From contig JAICUE010000223.1 of NCBI GenBank assembly GCA_025936015.1, positions 1 to 5,298 of the forward strand: 5,298 nucleotides of DNA. Reading direction: 5' to 3'. The first letter of the stretch is position 1. Every line of letters begins with the position of its first letter. The notes beneath the pieces were generated by a model that made no database searches, was not told where the DNA came from, and saw nothing but the letters and a program-made list of their open reading frames with translations. Position numbers and translations under genes: made by a program. This stretch comes from Gemmatimonadaceae bacterium (GTDB lineage: Bacteria; Gemmatimonadota; Gemmatimonadetes; Gemmatimonadales; Gemmatimonadaceae). Below, piece by piece: positions 1 to 5,298 of this stretch.

Positions 1-2527
1 AACTTAACAAACCCGCGTGTCCGGCAACGCCTCCACGAGCCGCCGAATTCTCATCGTGCACTGAGACCAAGAAAAACCGCTGGCGATAGGGGTCATACAC
101 TGTCGGCGCGAACCGCCACTTGAGCGAGCTGTCCGGATTGAAGCGCGTGTCGGTCATCCCGAGCGGAGTCCAGACATGCTTCTTCAGGTAGACGTCGAGC
201 TTCTCGTGCGACACGCGCTCGACGATTTTCCCGAGGAGGATCGCGCCGAGATCGCTGTACACCATCCGGATGCGCGGGAAGGTGTCGAGCGGCGTGTTGT
301 AGACGATGGAGAGCGCCGAGTCGGGGTTCACGCCCTCCTTGTACAACGGTCGCCAGGCGGGAAGTCCGGAACGGTGGGTGAGGAGGTCGCGCACCGTCAC
401 GGTCTTCTTCGTCGGGCCGCGCCACTTCTTCTTGCCCCGGTGCTTCGGGTCCTTGAAGCGCGGCAGGTAGCGCTGCGCCGGCGCGTCGAGATCGACCTTG
501 CCTTCCGCGACGAGCTGGTTCATCGCGCTGGTCATCCCGACCACCTTCGTGAGCGACGCCATGTCCCAGAGCGTGCTGTCGGTCGGCTCCGCCGAGGGAC
601 GCCAGTCGACGTGGCCGACGCCGATGCTCGCGAGCACCTGGTCGTGCGTGCCGACGACCGCGTAGGCGCCGGGGAAGGCGCTGTCGAGCTGGAAGCGGGT
701 GAGCACCGCCCGCACCGTGTCGGCGACCCGCGCGGCGACGCTCGCATCGCGCAGCGGCCGGCCCGCGACCGCCTCGGCCGCGGCGCGCTCGCTCCACGGC
801 GAGAGCGGGTTCCAGGCAACGAGGTAGCTGTTCACCGCCGGGAACTGGCGGATCATGTACGGGTCGCCGAAGCAAACCACCAGCGCGTTAGGCCTGACGG
901 CGACGATTTTCTTCGTCACGGCGGCGATGCGTGGCGGGACGCCGGCATAGCCCTTCGCCGGAACCGGCCGCGCGTAGTCGGCGATGACGACCGTCGACGC
1001 GTCCGAGGCGCGCGCGGTTGCCGCGGCGATCGCGGCGCTCGTCGACTTGTCCGTCAGCGTGACGACCTCGAGCTTCTGCCCGCGCGCGCCGAGCAGGGAG
1101 CGCAGTTCCGTGGTGAATGCATCGCCTGGGTGCGCCCCGGGATACGGCTCCTTCCCCTCGTCGAGATACAGCACGGCGAGCACGCGCGCCGCGCGAGCGA
1201 GCCGCCAGATCGCGCTGCCGCGATCGCGCTCCAGCGTCATCGACTGGCGAGCGATCTCGGTCGCCAGCGAGTCGGCATCGTGCTGGCCGAACGCGGCGGC
1301 GACCGCGGCCGAGTCCACGGTCCGCGTCACGTTCAGCCCGAGACGCTCCTTCGCGCGGAGGACACGCCGCACCGAAGAATCGAGGCGCGCTGTCGTCAGG
1401 CGGCCGTCGCCGACCGCGGCGACGATCGCGTCGATTGCGCTCCTGTGATCGGCCGGGTCGAGCAGCACGTCGTTGCCGGCTTGCAGCGCACGGACCGCGG
1501 CGGCGCCCGGCGTGTCGCTCCCCGCGCCCTTCATCCACAGTGCGTCGGTGACGAGCAGCCCGTCGTACTTCCATTCGCCGCGAACGATTCCATCGAGCAG
1601 CTTCGGGTTCAGGCTCGCCGGCACCGAGTCGCCGGTCATCGCCGGGAGCGCGACGTGCGCGCTCATGATCGCGCCGACTCCGATCGCCGCGGCCGAGCGA
1701 AACGGGCGGAGCTCGGCGGTGTCGAGGCGGGCGCGTGACGAGTCGAGGATCGCTGGCGCGAGATGCGTATCGACGGCCACCGCCCCGAGTCCGGCGAAGT
1801 GCTTGACCGTGGCGATGACGCCCGCGGCCTGCGCACAGCGGATGTACGGTAGCGAGAATCGCTCGACGGTTCCCGCATCGCTGCCGAACGCGCGAACCCC
1901 GATGCTCGGATTGTCCGGCCGGGTGTTGAGATCCACGTCCGGCGTCAGCGTCCAGTTGATCCCGACCGCGCGCGCCTCGCGCGCGGTGATCCGCCCAGCG
2001 GCGCAGGCGAAGGCGGTGTCGCGCGTCGCCGCGATTCCCATCGGGTACGGGAACGATGTCCCTTCGGGAATCACACGCTGTCCCGCGCCGAACTCGAGAT
2101 CGGCGGCGACGAAGAGGGGCAGAGCGGACGCGCTCTGCAGCGCGTTGGTGGTGCGCGCGACCTGCGCGGCGGTGCCCGGCCCGATGATCACGCCGCCAAT
2201 CGAATCATCTGCGACCCAGTCGCGCGCGGCGATCGCTGCCTTTGCGTCGGGGGCCGCGTCGGCCGGCACCCACCGGACGATGAGTTGCGCTGCCTTGGCG
2301 CGGAGCGACATCGTCGGCAGCACCGAGTCCGTCCACGGCGTCGCGACGACGACCGGAATGGTATCGCGGAGCGGTGGCGGCGCCTCGGGGCGCGGCGCGC
2401 TCGCGGTGTCCGGCTCGATCGGAACGGTGGCAACCGTGGGTGGCGTGTGCGACGAGCAGGCGAGCCAGAGCGCTCCGGTGGCGGCGATGCCTAACGGAGC
2501 GGCCCAGCGGCGGACGTTATGATTCAT
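1..2527 (-). CDS. NagZ-type GH3 glycosidase fused to a beta-lactamase-fold hydrolase; lipoprotein, 3' end outside window
   Basis: An uninterrupted frame of 842 codons runs from ATG (2527-2525) off the left edge. Residues 1-24 form a lipoprotein signal (hydrophobic core, then LWLAC, Cys24), followed by a Pro-rich tether to about residue 64. The GH3 domain (about 65-400) carries the NagZ-type loop KHFAGLG...DTH at 242-255, with the presumed Asp253/His255 dyad, and the nucleophile Asp328 in GLLVTDAL. A GH3 C-terminal-like domain follows (about 400-575; GDPYMIRQFP at 554-563). The last part, from about 603, is a class C-like serine hydrolase: SLTK (Ser658, Lys661), LLTHRSGLP at 715, YSD (Tyr757) and VHDEN at 823. 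The third catalytic motif lies beyond the window. Known family: NagZ removes GlcNAc from muropeptides, and the beta-lactamase-fold AmiE of B. subtilis cleaves the MurNAc-L-Ala bond. Dual activity here is inferred; an esterase or DD-peptidase role for the second domain is possible. The Pro and His of the usual PGHG loop are Ala and Leu. Confidence 0.93.
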   Translation of the reverse strand, partial: MNHNVRRWAAPLGIAATGALWLACSSHTPPTVATVPIEPDTASAPRPEAPPPLRDTIPVVVATPWTDSVLPTMSLRAKAAQLIVRWVPADAAPDAKAAIAARDWVADDSIGGVIIGPGTAAQVARTTNALQSASALPLFVAADLEFGAGQRVIPEGTSFPYPMGIAATRDTAFACAAGRITAREARAVGINWTLTPDVDLNTRPDNPSIGVRAFGSDAGTVERFSLPYIRCAQAAGVIATVKHFAGLGAVAVDTHLAPAILDSSRARLDTAELRPFRSAAAIGVGAIMSAHVALPAMTGDSVPASLNPKLLDGIVRGEWKYDGLLVTDALWMKGAGSDTPGAAAVRALQAGNDVLLDPADHRSAIDAIVAAVGDGRLTTARLDSSVRRVLRAKERLGLNVTRTVDSAAVAAAFGQHDADSLATEIARQSMTLERDRGSAIWRLARAARVLAVLYLDEGKEPYPGAHPGDAFTTELRSLLGARGQKLEVVTLTDKSTSAAIAAATARASDASTVVIADYARPVPAKGYAGVPPRIAAVTKKIVAVRPNALVVCFGDPYMIRQFPAVNSYLVAWNPLSPWSERAAAEAVAGRPLRDASVAARVADTVRAVLTRFQLDSAFPGAYAVVGTHDQVLASIGVGHVDWRPSAEPTDSTLWDMASLTKVVGMTSAMNQLVAEGKVDLDAPAQRYLPRFKDPKHRGKKKWRGPTKKTVTVRDLLTHRSGLPAWRPLYKEGVNPDSALSIVYNTPLDTFPRIRMVYSDLGAILLGKIVERVSHEKLDVYLKKHVWTPLGMTDTRFNPDSSLKWRFAPTVYDPYRQRFFLVSVHDENSAARGGVAGHAGLLS
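2524..2527 (-). promoter_or_regulatory. ATGA stop/start overlap (translational coupling site)
   Basis: Read on the minus strand, ATGA contains the ATG of the downstream fusion gene (2527-2525) and the TGA of the upstream GH3 gene (2526-2524). The preceding 18 bases on that strand contain no GGAG-like Shine-Dalgarno and are mostly C and A. Initiation of the second gene therefore probably depends on ribosomes finishing the first. This fixes the start choice for the fusion gene and implies co-transcription with a coupled ratio of the two proteins. The coupling itself is inferred. Confidence 0.85.
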
Positions 2528-4404
2528 CGGGTTGCGGCAGGGAGGGTGGCGACCGGCCGCGTGATGCCGTCGCCGCGCGCGAAGAAGCCCGGCAGCGAGA
2601 TCGGCGAGTGCGCGGTGATCGGCGCGACGCCGGCGATCGCTCGCGCCGCGGCGCGCTCGAGCGCGTCACCGATCCCATAGGTCAGCATGTAGCTCTGGAC
2701 CCGCGGGAACTGGCGAATGATGTACGGGTTCCCGTTCGCCACGACGATGACGCGCTGCCGCGTCGCCAGCGTGTCGATCCACTGCGCGACCGCCGGCGCG
2801 ATCGCCATCCGCCCGGTACCCTCGATCCGGCGCACGTTGGTGGTGACGATGATCGCGTCCGAACCCGACAGCGTGGCGGCGAGCGAGTCGAGCTCGGCGG
2901 CGCCGCTCCGTGGCGACAGGCGAAAGAGCCGAACGTTAGGCAGCGTTCGCCGCAGTTCGGCGACGAACGCGGATCCGGCGCGCAGCTCGCTCTCGGGTGC
3001 GTAATTCACGACCGCGACCCGGCGCGCCGAACTCGCGATCGGCACGAGCGACGCGCTGTCGCGGACGAGCGTGATCGCCCGCTCGGCGATCGAGTCGGCG
3101 ACCGCCCAGTGCTCCGGCGACCCGACCTCGCGCCGCACGCCGTCGAGGCTCACCGTGCGGGCGACGTTCAGCCCGACCAGCGCCTTCGCTTCGAGAATCC
3201 GGCGCACCGACGAATCGATCCGCGCGGGAGAGACGATGCCGCTCGTCACCGCCTGCTCGACGGCATCGATCGCCCGTCCGACATCGCTCGGCTTGAGCAG
3301 GATGTCCGCGCCCGCCTGGACCGCGAGCACTGAGCTTCGCTCGATCGGGTAGCCGGCACCGATGGCGTCCATCGTCAGCGCGTCGGTGTAGGTCATTCCG
3401 CGGAAGTCGAGACTGTCGCGCAGCAGGCCGGTGATCACCCGCGGGGCGAGGGTCGCGGGAACGCTGTCTCCCTCCACTGCCGGGAGCGCGATGTGCGCGG
3501 TCATCACGCCAGCGACGCCGGCGGCGATCGCCGCACGGAAAGGCACCAGCTCGACGGTGTCGAGCTCCGCGCGGTTCGAGTTGACGACCGGGAGCGCGTG
3601 ATGGGAATCGGTGTCCGTGTCGCCATGCCCAGGGAAATGCTTTGCCGTCGCCATCGCGCCGGCGTCCTGCAGCCCACGGACGAAATCGGCGGTCAGCCGC
3701 GCGACGTCCCTCGGACTCTCGCCGAAGGAGCGCGTGTTGATGACCGGGTTCGCCGGGTTGTTGTTCACGTCGGCGACGGGCGAGAACACGACCTGGATCC
3801 CGACTGCGCGCGCTTCACGGCCGATCGCGTAGGCGGCGGCGTACGTCAGCGAGTCGTCGTTCGCCGCACCCATCGCCATCGGCGTCGGGAAGACAGTTGC
3901 TGAGCCGCCATACAACATCGACGGAATGAACACACCGCCCTCGAGGCGCCCGAGCCCCGGCTCGAGATCGCTGTGGACGAGCAGGGGAATGCGCGCGTGG
4001 CGCTGCAGCGCATTCAGCTTCACCGCGACGTCCATCGGCGAACCGACCGACATCGTCATCGAGCCGACACCGTCCTTCTCGATCCAGTTCACCAGCTGCA
4101 CGTACCCGGAGTCGCGCTCGTTGGCGAAGTCGCCCATCACCCAGATGCTCACCATCTGCGCGATCCGCTGCCTGAGCGTCAGCGAAGCGAGCGTGCTGTC
4201 GACCCAGTGCTGCTGCGCGCGAGTGAGCGGCTGGCCCGGGGCGAGCTTCCCGGCGCCGGCGGGCAGCGTTGCCGGTTCGGGGACGTGAGCCCCTACGGGG
4301 ACGGGGGTGGCTGAGGCTGCGGGCTGGCCGCAGGCGACGACGATGGTGGCGGCGCAAGCGAGCGAAAATGCGCGGATCGCCTTACGATTGATGGGAGATG
4401 TCAT
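2524..4404 (-). CDS. NagZ-type family 3 glycoside hydrolase, lipoprotein (probable beta-N-acetylglucosaminidase)
   Basis: The protein has 626 residues. The start at 4404 places a classic lipoprotein signal at the N-terminus: basic n-region (Arg7, Lys8, Arg11), hydrophobic core, and VVAC with Cys25 as lipidated residue. A Pro/Ala-rich linker reaches about residue 62. The GH3 TIM-barrel domain (about 63-410) has the complete signature KHFPGHG-x4-DSH at 255-268 (Asp266/His268 presumed proton-transfer dyad), the conserved INTRSFG at 222-228, and the nucleophile Asp341 in MTYTDALTM. A GH3 C-terminal-like domain (about 435-610) contains NGNPYIIRQFP and ends with the usual LPGFFARGDGI. The predicted reaction is exo-hydrolysis of GlcNAc from muropeptides or chitooligosaccharides, outside the cytoplasm, unlike the cytoplasmic NagZ of enterobacteria. 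No clear Shine-Dalgarno is seen. It is first in a two-gene unit with the downstream fusion gene, its paralogue. Substrate is inferred from the signature; another beta-hexosaminide is possible. Confidence 0.95.
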   Translation of the reverse strand: MTSPINRKAIRAFSLACAATIVVACGQPAASATPVPVGAHVPEPATLPAGAGKLAPGQPLTRAQQHWVDSTLASLTLRQRIAQMVSIWVMGDFANERDSGYVQLVNWIEKDGVGSMTMSVGSPMDVAVKLNALQRHARIPLLVHSDLEPGLGRLEGGVFIPSMLYGGSATVFPTPMAMGAANDDSLTYAAAYAIGREARAVGIQVVFSPVADVNNNPANPVINTRSFGESPRDVARLTADFVRGLQDAGAMATAKHFPGHGDTDTDSHHALPVVNSNRAELDTVELVPFRAAIAAGVAGVMTAHIALPAVEGDSVPATLAPRVITGLLRDSLDFRGMTYTDALTMDAIGAGYPIERSSVLAVQAGADILLKPSDVGRAIDAVEQAVTSGIVSPARIDSSVRRILEAKALVGLNVARTVSLDGVRREVGSPEHWAVADSIAERAITLVRDSASLVPIASSARRVAVVNYAPESELRAGSAFVAELRRTLPNVRLFRLSPRSGAAELDSLAATLSGSDAIIVTTNVRRIEGTGRMAIAPAVAQWIDTLATRQRVIVVANGNPYIIRQFPRVQSYMLTYGIGDALERAAARAIAGVAPITAHSPISLPGFFARGDGITRPVATLPAATR

Positions 4405-4501
4405 TGCCCGGAAGTTACTGGCCGTCCAGTCCTCAGGGAATCGCGCCCGTCGCCACGCGCGCCGCGCATGTGTCTTGCACCCAACCCGCGCGGGACGGCG
4501 C

Positions 4502-4528
4502 GACGTTGGCAACACGATCGGCAACGTC
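4502..4528. promoter_or_regulatory. Candidate operator: 7-bp inverted repeat in the divergent intergenic region
   Basis: GACGTTG (4502-4508) and CAACGTC (4522-4528) are perfect inverted arms with a 13-base spacer. A direct repeat GGCAAC (4508-4513 and 4520-4525) is overlaid on them. The element is centred 65 bases before the small lipoprotein start and about 110 bases before the GH3 start, where a regulator shared by both divergent units would sit. The arm-centre spacing of 20 bases, near two helical turns, suits a dimeric regulator. No convincing -35/-10 pair was found nearby, so the role is a guess from position and symmetry only; chance symmetry is possible. Confidence 0.3.
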
Positions 4529-4566
4529 CCGATGCAGGCTCGCGCCGTACTTCACTCAACTCGTCC

Positions 4567-4572
4567 TGGAGG
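4567..4572 (+). promoter_or_regulatory. Shine-Dalgarno site of the small lipoprotein gene
   Basis: TGGAGG lies 7 bases before the ATG at 4580, close to the ideal core and spacing. It decides the start within a longer open frame that extends upstream to 4307. It is the only strong ribosome-binding site seen ahead of the four genes here. Confidence 0.85.
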
Positions 4573-4579
4573 CGACATC

Positions 4580-4912
4580 ATGAGAGCTATTATTGCCGCG
4601 GTAATGCTGGCGACGTCGGTGGCCGCGTGCGGCGGACGCACTGTCGAGGTGCAGTCGGCACCCGCGCCAGTGTCGGATGCAGCGGTGAACGTGACGAACA
4701 ACCTGAGCGAGCCGGTGAACGTCTACATCAACGCTGGCGGCGAGGACATTTTCCTCGGCCAGGTGGGTGGCGGCAGTGCGATGTCGCTTCCGGTGAAGGG
4801 GGTCTCGTCCGGCTCGACGGTCACCCTCAAGGCGACCCGGATGTCCGACAAGTACAGCTACAGCAAGTCGGGCGTCGTCCTCTCGGGAACGTATCTCTGG
4901 CAGGTTCCGTAA
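4580..4912 (+). CDS. Small secreted lipoprotein of unknown function (110 aa)
   Basis: The 110-residue product begins with a short signal (Arg2, a hydrophobic stretch, then SVAAC) predicting lipidation at Cys17 after cleavage. The mature part, about 94 residues, has no further cysteine. It alternates hydrophobic and polar residues in a way that suggests a small all-beta domain: VNVTNN, VNVYINAGG, IFLGQVGGG, MSLPVKG, TVTLKAT and a final YLWQVP. I do not recognise a named family; the pattern of a Val/Asn strand, LGxV turn and LPV strand resembles small periplasmic beta-sandwich lipoproteins. The start is fixed by the adjacent Shine-Dalgarno and by the signal peptide. It is transcribed away from the GH3 pair, and an intrinsic terminator follows, so it looks monocistronic. 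Strong translation and termination signals suggest it is well expressed; that is an inference. No catalytic motif is visible, so a structural or envelope-associated role is as likely as any. Confidence 0.85.
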   Translation: MRAIIAAVMLATSVAACGGRTVEVQSAPAPVSDAAVNVTNNLSEPVNVYINAGGEDIFLGQVGGGSAMSLPVKGVSSGSTVTLKATRMSDKYSYSKSGVVLSGTYLWQVP

Positions 4913-4975
4913 CAGGGCGACCTCACGCAAATCGTTGCGGCGCTGTTGCTAGCGTTCACAACGAGGGATAGTTTC

Positions 4976-5011
4976 AAGGGCCGGAGCGTATCGCTCCGGC
5001 CCTTTTATTTT
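4976..5011 (+). terminator. Intrinsic (rho-independent) terminator after the small lipoprotein gene
   Basis: A perfect 13-bp stem (arms 4976-4988 and 4992-5004, core GGGCCGGAGCG with its complement) has a 3-base TAT loop. A T-rich tract TTTTATTTT (5003-5011) follows, partly inside the stem. Orientation of the T tract terminates plus-strand transcription, 63 bases after the lipoprotein stop. It separates that gene from the CDP-alcohol phosphatidyltransferase gene starting 72 bases downstream. There is no T tract on the other side, so it is not obviously bidirectional. Confidence 0.93.
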
Positions 5012-5083
5012 CCGTTCATCCTCGCGCTCGCGCCGCTCCGCGGCGGTGCGCCAGCCACCAGCCGGACCCCTGCGCCCCGACGC

Positions 5084-5298
5084 ATGAAGCGAATCTGGGA
5101 CTCGATCCAGAGAGGATACCTCCGAATCATCGGTCCAATCGGGGACTGGCTGGTTCGTCGCCGAGTCCATCCGAACACGATCACCACCATCGGGACGCTG
5201 TGCACGGTGATCGGCGGAATCATCTACGCCACGGGGCACATCCGGACGGCGGGCTGGTTCCTCGGCCTTACCGCCTTCTTCGACGTCCTCGACGGGAC
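5084..5298 (+). CDS. CDP-alcohol phosphatidyltransferase, N-terminal part (3' end outside window)
   Basis: Seventy-one codons and two further bases are visible from ATG 5084. The family transfers a phosphoalcohol, or a phosphatidyl group from CDP-diacylglycerol, to an alcohol acceptor in the inner membrane during phospholipid synthesis. Evidence: the amphipathic basic N-terminus, HPNTITTIG at 29-37 leading into the first membrane helix (about 32-52), a second helix from about 55, and the first half of the family signature, DxxDG (Asp67, Asp70, Gly71), at the very edge. The remaining AR...GxxxDxxxD portion is outside the window, so acceptor (glycerol-3-phosphate as in PgsA, inositol phosphate, or other) cannot be assigned. 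This is the first ATG in frame and no in-frame GTG or TTG was found in the roughly 100 bases before it; the Shine-Dalgarno is weak. It is isolated from the lipoprotein gene by the terminator, so a promoter of its own is expected in 5012-5083, but none is recognisable. Confidence 0.88.
   Translation, partial: MKRIWDSIQRGYLRIIGPIGDWLVRRRVHPNTITTIGTLCTVIGGIIYATGHIRTAGWFLGLTAFFDVLDG

Noticed and set aside
1..60. Possible truncation or frameshift of the fusion gene at the left edge
   Set aside because: I translated the frame from 2527 to the edge without a stop or frame change, and conserved motifs continue to the last codons (VHDEN, GGVAGHAG), so the gene is simply cut by the window.
176..1738. 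A 520-codon open frame on the plus strand
   Set aside because: It lies opposite the fusion gene, has Arg/Ala/His-rich composition typical of antisense frames in GC-rich DNA, no domain, and no start signals. The minus strand frame carries multiple catalytic motifs.
2374..3333. A 319-codon open frame on the plus strand spanning the junction of the two GH3 genes
   Set aside because: Low-complexity Arg-rich translation with no recognisable motif; explained as a shadow of the minus-strand genes.
4485..4494. Perfect palindrome CCCGCGCGGG in the divergent region
   Set aside because: Ten bases of pure G and C are easily met by chance in this composition; no other support for a binding site.
4405..4524. 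Upstream ATG at 4524 for the GH3 gene, adding 40 residues
   Set aside because: It would place an Arg-rich segment before a textbook lipoprotein signal, so the start at 4404 is preferred.
4506..4534. Possible promoter with TTGGCA as -35
   Set aside because: The hexamer 17 bases on is CCGATG, a poor -10, and other spacings are no better.
4307..4579. Plus-strand extension of the small lipoprotein frame upstream to 4307
   Set aside because: It overlaps the start of the divergent GH3 gene and would bury the signal peptide; the Shine-Dalgarno at 4567-4572 fixes the start at 4580.
4926..4939. Small hairpin CGCAA-ATCG-TTGCG after the lipoprotein gene
   Set aside because: Only five base pairs with no T tract; a far stronger terminator lies just downstream.
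4949..5239. Minus-strand open frames of 96 and 72 codons
   Set aside because: They run through the terminator hairpin or opposite the CDP-alcohol phosphatidyltransferase, and the translations are Arg-rich without motifs.

Overview
The window is high-GC bacterial chromosomal DNA in which nearly every base has an assignable role. Its gene types suggest a Gram-negative, outer-membrane-bearing lineage: N-terminal lipoprotein signals, a GH3 plus beta-lactamase fusion of the kind familiar from Bacteroidetes, and a small secreted lipoprotein. The combination of very GC-rich codons with Bacteroidetes-like architecture makes Gemmatimonadota my best guess. That guess is an inference from style and not from a marker gene.

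Layout. Positions 1-4404 hold two large minus-strand genes that form a tight transcription unit. The upstream gene (4404 to 2524, 626 aa) is a lipoprotein glycoside hydrolase of family 3 (GH3) with the full NagZ-type catalytic signature. The downstream gene starts at 2527, overlaps the first gene by ATGA, and runs off the left edge of the window (842 codons visible). It is a second GH3 lipoprotein of the same type that continues into a serine beta-lactamase-fold hydrolase domain. Its active-site SxxK, YxD and VHDEN motifs are all visible. Positions 4405-4579 are a divergent intergenic region with a 7-bp inverted repeat. A 110-aa lipoprotein of unknown function lies on the plus strand at 4580-4912, with a strong Shine-Dalgarno and, after a 63-base gap, a strong intrinsic terminator (4976-5011). 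The right edge (5084 onward) holds the first 71 codons of a CDP-alcohol phosphatidyltransferase on the plus strand.

How the parts fit. The two GH3 proteins are paralogues, most simply explained by tandem duplication, with the beta-lactamase domain gained or lost in one copy. By analogy with Bacillus subtilis, NagZ (GH3) and AmiE (beta-lactamase-fold N-acetylmuramoyl-L-alanine amidase) act one after the other on cell-wall fragments. The pair is therefore best read as an extracytoplasmic peptidoglycan turnover or muropeptide salvage unit. The amidase activity is an inference. The CDP-alcohol phosphatidyltransferase belongs to phospholipid synthesis and appears to be a separate unit behind the terminator. 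I saw no RNA genes, mobile elements, CRISPR arrays or defence genes. The most notable items are the coupled paralogue pair, the divergent catalytic loop in the fused copy, and two recurring octamers.
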